64,000 nt of DNA from Bog-473 sp963809715 (lineage in GTDB: Bacteria > Actinomycetota > Acidimicrobiia > Acidimicrobiales > RAAP-2), in contig CAWEKO010000006.1 of the NCBI GenBank assembly GCA_963809715.1, positions 248,001 through 312,000 on the forward strand, read 5' to 3'. Both the position numbers and the translations under genes were made by a program. Below are positions 36,863-45,162 of this stretch, in pieces. Every line of letters begins with the position of its first letter. Position 1 is the first letter of the stretch. Below the pieces are notes generated by a model, which made no database searches, was not told where the DNA came from, and saw only the letters and a program-made list of their open reading frames with translations.

Positions 36863-38050
36863 TTACGCGGCCGGGTGCACCTCGAGCACGGTGGCCGAGC
36901 CCATGCCGCCACCGGCGCACAGCGTGCCCACCCCGATGCCGCCGCCGCGTCGGCGCAGCTCGTGGATCAAGGTGACCAGGAGGCGCGCCCCCGTGCAGGC
37001 GATGGGGTGGCCGAGTCCGATACCGCCGCCGTTCACGTTCACGATGTCGTGCGAGAAGCCCAGCTTGCGCGAGGAGGCCACGGCCATGGTGGCGAAGGCC
37101 TCGTTGATCTCGACCAGGTCGACGTCGGACTCGCTCAGCCCGGCCCGGTTCAGGGCTCGGGGGACGCACACCGTGGGGGCCAGCCCGGTGCGAGCCGGCT
37201 CGATCCCCGCCGAGTTCCACGCCCGCACCGTGGCCAGCGGCGTGAGGTTGTGCGCCTCGGCGTAGGCCCGCGAGGTCAGCACGAGGGCGGCGCCACCGTC
37301 GCCCACGCCCGACGAGTTGCCCGCCGTCACCTGGCCGTCGGGCCCGGTGAGCGAGCGCAGCGAGGCCAGCTTCTCCAGCGACGTGTCGGCCCGGGGGTGC
37401 TCGTCGATCGACACCGTCGCCGTCTGACCCTTGCCCGCCGGCACCGTCACCGGGACGATCTCCTCGGCGAAGCGGCCGTCCTCGGTGGCCGCCACGGCCC
37501 GCATGTGCGACTGGTAGGACCAGAAGTCCGACTCCTCGCGGGTGATGCCGCACTCGCGCGCCGTGTTCTCGCCCACGGTGATGAGCATGTTCATGTTGGG
37601 CGCGTCGGGCGTGTCGGGGTGGCTCGGCGGCGAGAAGCGCTGCATCTCCCCGAAGGGCACCGGCGACTTTTGGTAGAGGGCGGGGAAGCGGGTCATCGTC
37701 TCGATCCCGCCGGCCACCACCACGTCGGCCATGCCGGCGCGGATGTTGGCCGCCGCGTCCTGGACCGCCATCATGCCGGTGGCGCACTGGCGCTGGGTCG
37801 CTCCACCCGGCGTGTCGGGGGGCAGGCCCAGCGCGTTGGCGATGTAGCGCGCCGTGCAGCCGCCCCCTTGGAGGGCCTCGCCCAGCACGATGTCGTCGAT
37901 GTCCGCCGGGTCGATGGTCGTTGCGGCGAGCACGCCGGCCACCGTCTGCATCCCGATGTCGATCAGGGTGAGCCCGGCCAGGGCGCGGCCCGCCCGTCCG
38001 ATCGGCGTCCGCGTCGCGGCGACGATGACGGCGTCGTTGGCGTCGGTCAT
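36863..38050 (-). CDS. acetyl-CoA acetyltransferase (thiolase)
   Basis: 395 residues, complete thiolase with both active-site Cys: RQCATGMMAV (nucleophile) and LCAGGGMGSA near the end, plus GLGHPIACTGAR with the catalytic His and NEAFATMA. It forms or cleaves acetoacetyl-CoA or 3-ketoacyl-CoA. ATG 38050 is preceded by GAGGAGG at eight bases. The DUF35 gene lies 12 bases upstream in the same operon, so the thiolase may need that partner. Confidence 0.93.
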   Translation of the reverse strand: MTDANDAVIVAATRTPIGRAGRALAGLTLIDIGMQTVAGVLAATTIDPADIDDIVLGEALQGGGCTARYIANALGLPPDTPGGATQRQCATGMMAVQDAAANIRAGMADVVVAGGIETMTRFPALYQKSPVPFGEMQRFSPPSHPDTPDAPNMNMLITVGENTARECGITREESDFWSYQSHMRAVAATEDGRFAEEIVPVTVPAGKGQTATVSIDEHPRADTSLEKLASLRSLTGPDGQVTAGNSSGVGDGGAALVLTSRAYAEAHNLTPLATVRAWNSAGIEPARTGLAPTVCVPRALNRAGLSESDVDLVEINEAFATMAVASSRKLGFSHDIVNVNGGGIGLGHPIACTGARLLVTLIHELRRRGGGIGVGTLCAGGGMGSATVLEVHPAA

Positions 38051-38062
38051 GGTGTGTCCTCC

Positions 38063-38470
38063 TCAGGCCCGCACGAAGACGGGAATCGTGAACTCGTCAG
38101 AAATCGGTTGGAACGTGACCCGTAGGGGCATGCCGATGTGCAGCTCCTCGAAGGGACAGTCGACGACGTTGGTCATCATCCGTGGGCCCTCGTCCAGGTC
38201 GACCACGGCGGCCACGTACGGTACCCGGTCCCGGAACGGCGGCTGGTCGTTGGAGTAGATGATTGACCAGGTGTAGAGGGTGGCCCCTCCGCCGGCCTCG
38301 AACCACTCCACCTGCTCGCTCCAGCACTTGGGGCAGAAGGGCCGGGGGTAGTACGAGTAGGCGCCGCAGTCGAGGCAGTGCCGGATGAGCAGGCGCCCGT
38401 CCCTCGCCGCGTCCCAGAACGCGACGGTGTCACCCTCTGGCGTCGGCAGGTCGAATCGGACCGTGGTCAA
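38063..38470 (-). CDS. DUF35 zinc-ribbon/OB-fold protein
   Basis: 135 residues. Zinc ribbon CLDC and CPKC (about residues 32-50), then an OB fold (TLYTWSIIYSND, VVDLDEGPRMMTNVVDC) and the end GMPLRVTF. It starts with TTG 38470, the only in-frame start before the conserved region. Located immediately ahead of the thiolase gene, it is expected to be its structural or CoA-binding partner. Confidence 0.88.
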   Translation of the reverse strand: MTTVRFDLPTPEGDTVAFWDAARDGRLLIRHCLDCGAYSYYPRPFCPKCWSEQVEWFEAGGGATLYTWSIIYSNDQPPFRDRVPYVAAVVDLDEGPRMMTNVVDCPFEELHIGMPLRVTFQPISDEFTIPVFVRA

Positions 38471-38635
38471 GACCTTTCATCCCTCGGCTGGGCCCCGGGG
38501 GGCTGGGCCGCCCGGGCGAATACGCTGCGCACGGGCGAGATTGACCCTCGCTCGGCGCGTCGGCCATGCTGCAACGACCCTGACACGAGTGTCAACTTTC
38601 GCCAACGAATCCGGCCTCAGGGGGGGCACCCAGCC

Positions 38636-40185
38636 ATGTTGATGGACGAGCATCTGGGCCGAATGGCCGAAGCGTTCCCCGACAAGACCGCCTTCGAGGT
38701 GGTCGACGTGGGTTCCATGACCTTTGCCGAGTGGGACGGGGCCGCGAACGCCATGGCCCGCCGCTTGCTCGAGGCCGGCCTCGAGCCCGGCGCCCGCGTC
38801 GGCATCCACCTGCACCCTGAGCTGGCCCTGAGCTGGCTGGTCTCCTACTCGGCCGCCCACCGGGCCGGCGGGGTGGCCGTGCCCATGAACCCCCGCCTGG
38901 CCCCGGCCGAGGTCGGGCACGTCCTGGCTCATTCGGGCGCCACCGCCGTGGTCACCGACGGCGAGCTGGTCCAGTCCGACCTCGAGGCCGCCGCCGGCCG
39001 GCTGGTCGCCCTGATCGACGCCGGCGTCGTTGCCGGGTCGGGGTCGGGGCCCGGGCCGGTGCCGCCGGACCCACGGCCCTGCTGGGCTGGGGTCAGGCCA
39101 CCGCCGGTGACCGCTCGCCCTTCCAGGCCCCGCGGGACAAGGACGACCTGGCCGACATCCTCTACACCTCGGGCACCACGGGGCGGCCCAAGGGTGTGGC
39201 CGTCCGTCACTCCAACGGTTCGATGATCGGCGCCGTGGAGCCCAACTGGAGCGGCGGCGGCTGGATGCACGCCAGCCCCCTCTTCACCTTTGCCGGCATC
39301 GCCCTCGTCTACACGCCCATGAAGCTGGGCCTCCAGGTCATCTACCAGCCCCGCTTCGACGCCGGCCGCTGGCTCGAGGTGGCCGAGGCGCAGCGCCCGG
39401 TGGCCGTCTTCCTGGTGCCCGCGATGGCCCACCTCCTCATCGACCATCCCCGCTTCGACGAGGCCGACCTCTCCTCGGTCACCATGTGCTCGGTGGGCAG
39501 CGCGCCCCTGGCCCCCTACGTGGTGGAGCGGCTCCAGGCCAAGATGCCCGACGCCTTGGTCTCCAACAACTACGGCATGACCGAGGCGGGCTCCGCCTAC
39601 TGCGTCATGCCGCAGGGCGAGGCGGTGAGGCGTCCCGGCTCGGTCGGCAAGATCTCACCCCCGGCGGTCGTGCGAATCGTCGACGACCAGGACGAGCCGG
39701 TGGGACCCGACACCGTCGGCGAGGTCCGCCTCCAGATGCCGGGGCGCCAGCGCGAGTACTTCAACGACCCCGACGCCACGGCCGAGATCTGGCGCGACGG
39801 CTGGCTCGTCACCGGCGACCTGGGGAAGCTCGACGCCGACGGCTACCTCTACATCGTCGGCCGCTCCAAGGACGTCATCATCCGGGGCGGCAACAACGTC
39901 CACGCCACCGACGTCGAGCATGTGCTCGTCCAGCACGATGCGGTCAAGGAGGTGGCGGTCGTCGGTGCACCGCATCCGGTCCTCGGCGAGGACGTGGTCG
40001 CCTTCGTGGTCCTCCACCCGGGGGCCCGAGCCGACGGCGACGAGCTGCGGGCCTTCGGGCTCGAGCACCTGGCCGACTACAAGGTGCCCCGCCAGTTCCT
40101 CTTCATCGATGCGCTGCCCCGGAACCCCACCGGCAAAGTGGTCAAGCCCGAGCTCAAGGCCCGCTTGGCCGACGCACCGGCCTGA
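38636..40185 (+). CDS. AMP-forming acyl-CoA ligase, frameshifted
   Basis: Frame 1 from ATG 38636 encodes the N-terminal part (MTFAEWDGAANAMARRLLEAG, AHRAGGVAVPMNPRLAPAEVG). Between about 39030 and 39110 the homology moves to another frame, which gives ILYTSGTTGRPKGVAVRHSN, YGMTEAG, GWLVTGDLGKLD, GRSKDVIIRGGNNV and NPTGKVVKPEL. Together they make a full ligase of about 510 residues. The shift lies in a repetitive GGGTCGGGGTCGGGGCCC stretch, so a sequencing error is as likely as a real mutation. Confidence 0.8.
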
Positions 40186-40275
40186 TTCGCCGGACTCGTT
40201 CGGCGTTGTCGCGCCGCGTGTGACGCGGACATGAACTTTGCCTCAGTGCGTCCAGGCGTGTGGTCCGGCTCTCGT

Positions 40276-40281
40276 ATACTG
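40276..40281 (+). promoter_or_regulatory. -10 box of the leader transcript
   Basis: TATACT, ten bases before ATG 40291 of the leader peptide. Transcription would start only a few bases ahead of that ATG. Confidence 0.5.
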
Positions 40282-40290
40282 ACCAGCATC

Positions 40291-40437
40291 ATGACGACGC
40301 ACTACGTGGTGACGGGTCGAGCGATCCGGTGTCAAGGGAGCGACAGCTCCCTGGTGCAGTCACGCGTCTCCATGTGTGAAGTACAGATCTGCGGGGTTCC
40401 CAAGCTGAGCGCACTGGGGGTGGCCTCGACGTCATAG
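40291..40437 (+). CDS. putative leader peptide (48 codons)
   Basis: ATG 40291 to TAG 40437, close behind TATACT and without a Shine-Dalgarno. The peptide starts MTTHYVVTGRAIRCQGSD and ends GVPKLSALGVASTS. Its last codons form the left arm of a perfect 10-bp inverted repeat that leads directly into a strong terminator, so its translation should change folding of the transcript. It resembles no protein I know; a regulatory upstream frame is the best reading. Confidence 0.4.
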   Translation: MTTHYVVTGRAIRCQGSDSSLVQSRVSMCEVQICGVPKLSALGVASTS

Positions 40438-40497
40438 GTAAGGCTCTTTTCAGAGTCTCGACGTCGAGGAGCCGCTCCCCCGGGGAGCGGCTCTTTT
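40424..40497 (+). terminator. hairpin plus Rho-independent terminator (possible attenuator)
   Basis: CCTCGACGTC (40424-40433) pairs with GACGTCGAGG (40460-40469). Directly next comes GAGCCGCTCCCC/GGGGAGCGGCTC (40469-40480 and 40482-40493) followed by TTTT. It stands 128 bases before the small Cys-rich gene and just after the leader peptide stop. Confidence 0.8.
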
Positions 40498-40569
40498 CGT
40501 TCCAGAGGTCCAGCGAACCTCGAGCGCACCCCAAGCCTGAAGCGCAGCACCGAGCAAGAACCAAAACTC

Positions 40570-40606
40570 ACACCCGACACCCGACACCCGACACCCGACA
40601 CCCGAC
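40570..40606. repeat. tandem heptamer ACACCCG, five copies
   Basis: Five perfect ACACCCG units plus AC lie between the terminator and the ATG at 40625. They contain no ribosome-binding sequence. Slippage could change copy number and the distance from terminator to gene. Confidence 0.9.
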
Positions 40607-40624
40607 GTGAAAGCGAGGACGACG

Positions 40625-40762
40625 ATGACGACACAGCTGTGCCGGCGCTGCCGGTACCACCCGGCCTCTCCTCGCATCGCGGGCTACTGCTCGTGGGACT
40701 GCTACGAAGCCGACGAGGACGACAACGCCGACGACGAGGATGAGGGCGGCTGGGCCGCCTGA
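40625..40762 (+). CDS. 45-residue Cys-rich acidic protein (zinc-ribbon-like)
   Basis: MTTQLCRRCRYHPASPRI, then GYCSWDCYEADEDD and an acidic, Gly/Trp tail. CxxC and CxxxC give a four-Cys metal site; the C-terminal third is almost all Asp and Glu. Its start MTT is also that of the leader peptide. No family name comes to mind, though similar short proteins seem to occur in related actinomycetes. The preceding leader, terminator and heptamer repeat suggest controlled expression. No ribosome site is clear (GAAAGCGAGG at about 12 bases). Confidence 0.6.
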   Translation: MTTQLCRRCRYHPASPRIAGYCSWDCYEADEDDNADDEDEGGWAA

Positions 40763-40781
40763 GCTCGGCCCCGCTGCCGCG

Positions 40782-42503
40782 TCAACGAACGGTGATGCCG
40801 CCCCAGTTCGGATCGGGCTGTCCGCTGGCGTAGGCCGCGCCCATGTTCGACAACCAGGCCACGCTGTCCTCGAGTCCGCCCGGTCGGTTGCGCCCGAGCC
40901 ACAACGCGCGGTAGCGCTCCGTCAGGCCGTCCAGCTCGCGCCCGAGCACCTCGCGCTCTGACTGCGCCACCGATGCGATGTGCCCGTCGACGGCGAGGCG
41001 GGCCTGGAGATCGCGCATGAGGAGCGACACGAGGTCGATGCTGAACTCCACCTCGTCGATCAGCCTGGCCGCGTCCGCCCGTTCGGGCCTCGCCCGCGCC
41101 ACCAGTCCGCGCACCTCGTCCAGTCGGGCTTCGACCGCATCGACCTCGGCCGACGTCAGCCCTTTGGTCAGGGACCGGCCGACGGGAAGCTGCGGATAGT
41201 AGAGGTTCATCACGAGGGCCGACATGTTGGGGAACTGCGGCGTCACCGCGAGATGGAGATCACCGAGGGCCAGGACGGCGTCGGCCAGTGCGCCCGTCGG
41301 GTCCATGAACACGTGGGCGCTCAGGGCCTCGAGCAGGTCGAGATCGGCGTTGGTGGCCAGGCACCACGAGACGGCCGCACCGTAGGCCAATCCGGGTTCG
41401 CTCACCACGGGCTGTTGGAGGTGCCCGTTGTCCCCCCAATCCGTGTTGAGGTAGCCGGTGCCGCCATGGGCGAGGGCGGCCTCGGCCGCCCGCCGGCACG
41501 TGTTGCGGGCGTTGGTGGCCCGTCCGAGGATGCTCATCCAGCTCGAGGTGCCCGGCGCGACCCAGAAGGGCACGCCCGCCTCGGCCAGCACCGCGCAGCG
41601 CTCGTCGAACGGATACCAATCGTCGTAGCCCCACTCACACACGGTCACGCCGTCGGGCAGCCGGGCCACCAGGTCGCCCCGTCCCGTGATCATGTCGCCC
41701 CACATCAACATCTCGCGGCCGGCCAGCTCGGGCAGCGCGCGCAGGGTGCTCACCCAGGCCAAGAAGTCGTCCATGCGGGTGTGGGGGAGCTCCCAGGCCT
41801 CGTCGAGACCGACGTGCACCCGGCGGCTGGTGAAGAGCGGGAGCAGTTCGGCGAGCAGCTCGCGCACCAGTGCGAGTGAACCCGGATTCGTCGGCTCGAG
41901 CGTCATGGGGGCGCGGCGGATGCCGTACGGGTCGGTGAAGCCGTCTGGCTCTATTGCCAGGTGCCGGTAGGGGTCGTGGGCCAGCCACCGGTTCATGTGA
42001 CCCAGGCAGTTCTGGTTCGGGACCAGCTCGACGTGGCGGGCCCGGCAGTACGCGTCCAGCTCCGTGATCTCCTCGGCGTCGAGCGGGCTGGCCGAGCCGT
42101 GCACGAGGTCGTGGTTCCGGTAGGCGAAGGTGTGCTCGGAGTAGAGCTGCACCTGGTTGACCTTGAGCGAGGCCAAGCTGTCGATGAGGGCCTTCAGTGA
42201 GTCCGTCGTCGGGACCTTGTCCCGCGAGATGTCGACCATCACGCCGCGCACGGGCAGGTCCGGGTGGTCCCGCACCGTGCCGGTGGGAAGGCGGTCCCCG
42301 TGCAACCGCGCCAGTTGGGTCAGCGTGGCCTCGCCGTAGAACAGCCCGGCCTCGTCGGCTCCCACCAGATCAACCGCGTCCGGCCCGATGCGCAGCGTGT
42401 AGCCCTGGGCGGGCAGGGAGCGATCGAGCCGGGTCGTCGGCGGGCGGTTCTCGACCAGCTCGGCCGACAGGTCGAGCGTCCTTGGCACGGGGAGCAGGTT
42501 CAC
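40782..42503 (-). CDS. GH20-like beta-N-acetylhexosaminidase-type glycosidase
   Basis: 573 residues. An N-terminal GH20b-like domain (YTLRIGPDAVDLVGADEAGLFYG) precedes a TIM barrel starting PVRGVMVDISRDKVPTTDSL. The catalytic Asp-Glu pair is in VHVGLDEAWELP (Asp234-Glu235); MLMWGDMI and YLNTDWGDNGH line the sugar site. No signal peptide is seen, so it may act on imported amino-sugar oligomers in the cytoplasm. GTG 42503 has AAAGG eight bases upstream and overlaps the GNAT stop by four bases. Confidence 0.85.
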   Translation of the reverse strand: MNLLPVPRTLDLSAELVENRPPTTRLDRSLPAQGYTLRIGPDAVDLVGADEAGLFYGEATLTQLARLHGDRLPTGTVRDHPDLPVRGVMVDISRDKVPTTDSLKALIDSLASLKVNQVQLYSEHTFAYRNHDLVHGSASPLDAEEITELDAYCRARHVELVPNQNCLGHMNRWLAHDPYRHLAIEPDGFTDPYGIRRAPMTLEPTNPGSLALVRELLAELLPLFTSRRVHVGLDEAWELPHTRMDDFLAWVSTLRALPELAGREMLMWGDMITGRGDLVARLPDGVTVCEWGYDDWYPFDERCAVLAEAGVPFWVAPGTSSWMSILGRATNARNTCRRAAEAALAHGGTGYLNTDWGDNGHLQQPVVSEPGLAYGAAVSWCLATNADLDLLEALSAHVFMDPTGALADAVLALGDLHLAVTPQFPNMSALVMNLYYPQLPVGRSLTKGLTSAEVDAVEARLDEVRGLVARARPERADAARLIDEVEFSIDLVSLLMRDLQARLAVDGHIASVAQSEREVLGRELDGLTERYRALWLGRNRPGGLEDSVAWLSNMGAAYASGQPDPNWGGITVR

Positions 42504-43333
42504 GCGAAGACCTTTCGGTAGACGAAGAAGACCTCGCCCACCCGGCCGCCGACCGCGGCGTAGGGCACGACGGGACCGATCCACACCACCGAGATCCGCT
42601 CGGCGCCCCGGCGCCGGAGCTCGTGCAGTGCGCCGAGCAACACGCCCTTGCCCTTGCCTTGTCCCATGAGGTCGGGCCGCACGGCCACCGGACCGAGCAG
42701 CCCGCGGCGATTCACCTCGAACGCGCAGAACGCGGTGACCGGTCCCGAATCCCCCTCCGTCCGGGCGATGAAGAGATTGCCCTTGTCGAGGGCTCGCAGC
42801 ACCTCGAGTCGCCAGTTGGGCCAGTGGGCTGCTGTCCACTCGTCCAGTTCGGCCCGCTCGTCGGGCCGGGCCAAGCGGTGTCCGCCTCCGGGGTCCTCGG
42901 GGATCTGCGGCAGGTCCACGTCCATGTTGAAGTTCGCCTCGGTGCGGCTGTAGTGGCGACGCTCGAGAAGGGAGAGGAGCGCGGTCTCGGTGCTGGGCAC
43001 GCCGGGCCACAGGAAATAGGGCGGGTCTGCCCCGGTGATGAGGATCTTGTGCCCGGCCTCACGCGCCCAGTCCTCGGCCGCCGACAAGAGCGCCTGGCCG
43101 AGACCGCGGCCTCGGGCCGACGGGTCGACTGCCATGAGGCGGATGTGTGGCCCGTCGTCGCACTGGACCAAGGCCACCACGCCGGAATCGAGGTCTCCGA
43201 AGACGGTGGCCGGCTGATCGTCCGCGCACAGGGCTCCCTCGAGTTCCTCGGGCGCCGGAGGGTCCGCCATCGAACGGGCGCAGAGGCCGGCCAGGCCACC
43301 GAGGTCGGACGGCTCGAACCGGGCGCCGTTCAC
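42500..43333 (-). CDS. GNAT acetyltransferase with two GNAT-like domains
   Basis: 277 residues. Domain 1 has the acetyl-CoA loop AVDPSARGRGLGQALLSAAE (VRGxGLG pattern); domain 2 has AVRPDLMGQGKGKGVLLGAL. One or both may be active. It starts with GTG and is translationally coupled to the GH20-like gene, so an amino-sugar or glucosamine-type acceptor is a reasonable guess, not shown by the sequence. Confidence 0.85.
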   Translation of the reverse strand: MNGARFEPSDLGGLAGLCARSMADPPAPEELEGALCADDQPATVFGDLDSGVVALVQCDDGPHIRLMAVDPSARGRGLGQALLSAAEDWAREAGHKILITGADPPYFLWPGVPSTETALLSLLERRHYSRTEANFNMDVDLPQIPEDPGGGHRLARPDERAELDEWTAAHWPNWRLEVLRALDKGNLFIARTEGDSGPVTAFCAFEVNRRGLLGPVAVRPDLMGQGKGKGVLLGALHELRRRGAERISVVWIGPVVPYAAVGGRVGEVFFVYRKVFA

Positions 43334-43404
43334 GCCGACACCCTGCTGCGGAGCGACCAGGTGGTCCGTGGCACGGGCGACACGTTACGCCGCGCCATCG
43401 AAGC

Positions 43405-44244
43405 TCAGCCGATCTCGTCCACGAAGCGAACGCGCGCCAGTTGGAACCCCTCCGCCACCACCCGGCCCCGGCTGTCCCAGACGATGCAGACCTCGTCGAC
43501 CATGCCACCGGCGACCACGTTGGCGGTCATGCGCAGACCGAGCCACCCCGGGGCGGGCCGGGCCCGGACGTAGATGGACATCTGGAGCGTCGGGACCCAG
43601 CCCGTGGAGCCGATCAGGAAGGTGGCCGGGGGGCAGGCGTCGGGTGAGAACAGGAGCGAGAGCGCGTCGGGCTCACGACCGTCCGCAAAACGGGCCCAAC
43701 CCCGCAGCTCGGCCACCGAGTCGGCCGTAGGCTCGTGCGCGAAGGGCACCGTGGCCGGGTCGAGCCGAAGCTCGAGGATGTCCATGATCCCGACGTGCGT
43801 TCCACCCGGGATGGTCGAGGGGAGCCGGACACACTGCTCGGGGGGTGCCGCCTGCAGGGGAGGAATGCCGTCGTAGCGCGCGTCGACGTCGGGCAGTTCG
43901 GCCAACACCATCACCGCGTCGGCCAAGTCGTGCTCGTCCTGGACGAGCACGGCACGAACGTGGGCCGCCGAACGTCCCGTGCGGAGCACCTCGGTGCGGA
44001 TCCGGGCCGGGCCGAGTGAGGGCGGGCGCAGGTACGTGATCGACGACGACACGACCTCCCACGCCAAATCCGGACCGGCGGCCACGTTGCGGGCGGCCCG
44101 GCCGAGAAGCGCCAGCACGTAGCCGCCGTTCGGCTTGTCGCCCACGGCCCAGAGCGGGTTGACGTCGGTGTCGAAGAACCCTGGCTCTGCGCTCGGACGC
44201 ACCTCGGTGGCCATGTCGAAGGAGAGATCTTCGGGCCTGGGCAT
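43405..44244 (-). CDS. acyl-CoA thioesterase (TesB-like double hotdog)
   Basis: 279 residues. PLWAVGDKPNGGYVLALLGRAA and SSSITYLRPPSLGPARI are the first hotdog; MSIYVRARPAPGWLGLRM and DEVCIVWDSRGRVVAEGFQLARV the second. This is the two-domain acyl-CoA thioesterase layout common in mycobacteria and relatives. It should hydrolyse acyl-CoA to free acid and CoA. Divergent from the methyltransferase gene, 33 bases apart. A very long antisense frame across this region is only a composition effect. Confidence 0.85.
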   Translation of the reverse strand: MPRPEDLSFDMATEVRPSAEPGFFDTDVNPLWAVGDKPNGGYVLALLGRAARNVAAGPDLAWEVVSSSITYLRPPSLGPARIRTEVLRTGRSAAHVRAVLVQDEHDLADAVMVLAELPDVDARYDGIPPLQAAPPEQCVRLPSTIPGGTHVGIMDILELRLDPATVPFAHEPTADSVAELRGWARFADGREPDALSLLFSPDACPPATFLIGSTGWVPTLQMSIYVRARPAPGWLGLRMTANVVAGGMVDEVCIVWDSRGRVVAEGFQLARVRFVDEIG

Positions 44245-44277
44245 GCAAGGGGACCCTACCGGCGGCGATGATGGCGC

Positions 44278-45018
44278 ATGCAGTTCGACCTGGAGGGCAC
44301 ATTCGGCGACGACTACCTCTACTTCTACGAGGAGTCGATCGACGACGAGCATTCCGAGTCCGACACAGCCGAGATCCTCGGTCTGCTCGAGCTCCCGGAG
44401 GGGTCGCGCATCCTCGACGCCCCTTGCGGGCACGGTCGCATTGCGCGGCGCCTCGCCGCCGCCGGCATGGAGGTGACGGGCGTCGACCTGACTCCGGCCT
44501 ACCTCGAGCAGGCGCGCCGCGAGACAGATCCCACGCCGGTGTTCGTGACCTATCTGGAGGGCGACGTGCGCAACCTGCCCGTCGACGGTCCTTTCGATGC
44601 GGTCGTGTGCTGGCTGAACTCCTTCGGCTACTACGACGACTCCGACTGCCATGTCGTGCTCGAGGAGTTTCATCGCGTGCTTCGTCCGGGAGGCAAGGTG
44701 GCGATCGACACCATGCATCACGACGGTGGCGTGCGTCACTTCACACCGGCACCGGACGCAGTGGTGGTGCGGCGCGGCGACGACACCATGGTGGAGGTGT
44801 CCACCTTCGACCCGGTGACGGGCCGCATGGTGGTCGAGCGGACGGTCCACCGGGCCGGCGCGGTGCGCCACTCGCCCTATTTCATCCGCCTCCCGACGCC
44901 GCCCGAATGGGTCGTGTGGCTCGAAGCGGCCGGGTTCTGTGACGTCCGCTTCTTCGGCGGGGGCGGGGGCCCGCTCGAACTCGACAGCTGGGAGATGGTC
45001 GTCGTCGCATCGGCCTGA
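44278..45018 (+). CDS. class I SAM-dependent methyltransferase
   Basis: 246 residues. Motif I ILDAPCGHGRIARRL (about 45-59) binds the methionine part of SAM; VTGVDLT is the acidic strand end; FDAVVCWLNSFGYYDD and LRPGGKVAIDTM are motifs II/III. The C-terminal half (SPYFIRLPTPPEW, then GFCDVRFFGGGGGPL) resembles small-molecule methyltransferases. No substrate clue in the neighbourhood. Confidence 0.88.
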   Translation: MQFDLEGTFGDDYLYFYEESIDDEHSESDTAEILGLLELPEGSRILDAPCGHGRIARRLAAAGMEVTGVDLTPAYLEQARRETDPTPVFVTYLEGDVRNLPVDGPFDAVVCWLNSFGYYDDSDCHVVLEEFHRVLRPGGKVAIDTMHHDGGVRHFTPAPDAVVVRRGDDTMVEVSTFDPVTGRMVVERTVHRAGAVRHSPYFIRLPTPPEWVVWLEAAGFCDVRFFGGGGGPLELDSWEMVVVASA

Positions 45019-45162
45019 CCCCCGATGTGCCCTGCCTGCCAGGGAGAGTGGCGAAGAGCCAGGTATTAGAGTGCAACATGACGCGGCTGTCAGCGGCCGG
45101 CGGCGGGAAATCCGCCCCGGACGCACCATCCGATCACGAGTTCTCGAAGGAGCGGCCAGTCC

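Noticed and set aside
40291..40762. whiB7-type leader
   Set aside because: The downstream protein has only two short Cys pairs and no WhiB C-x29-C-x2-C-x5-C pattern or AT-hook.
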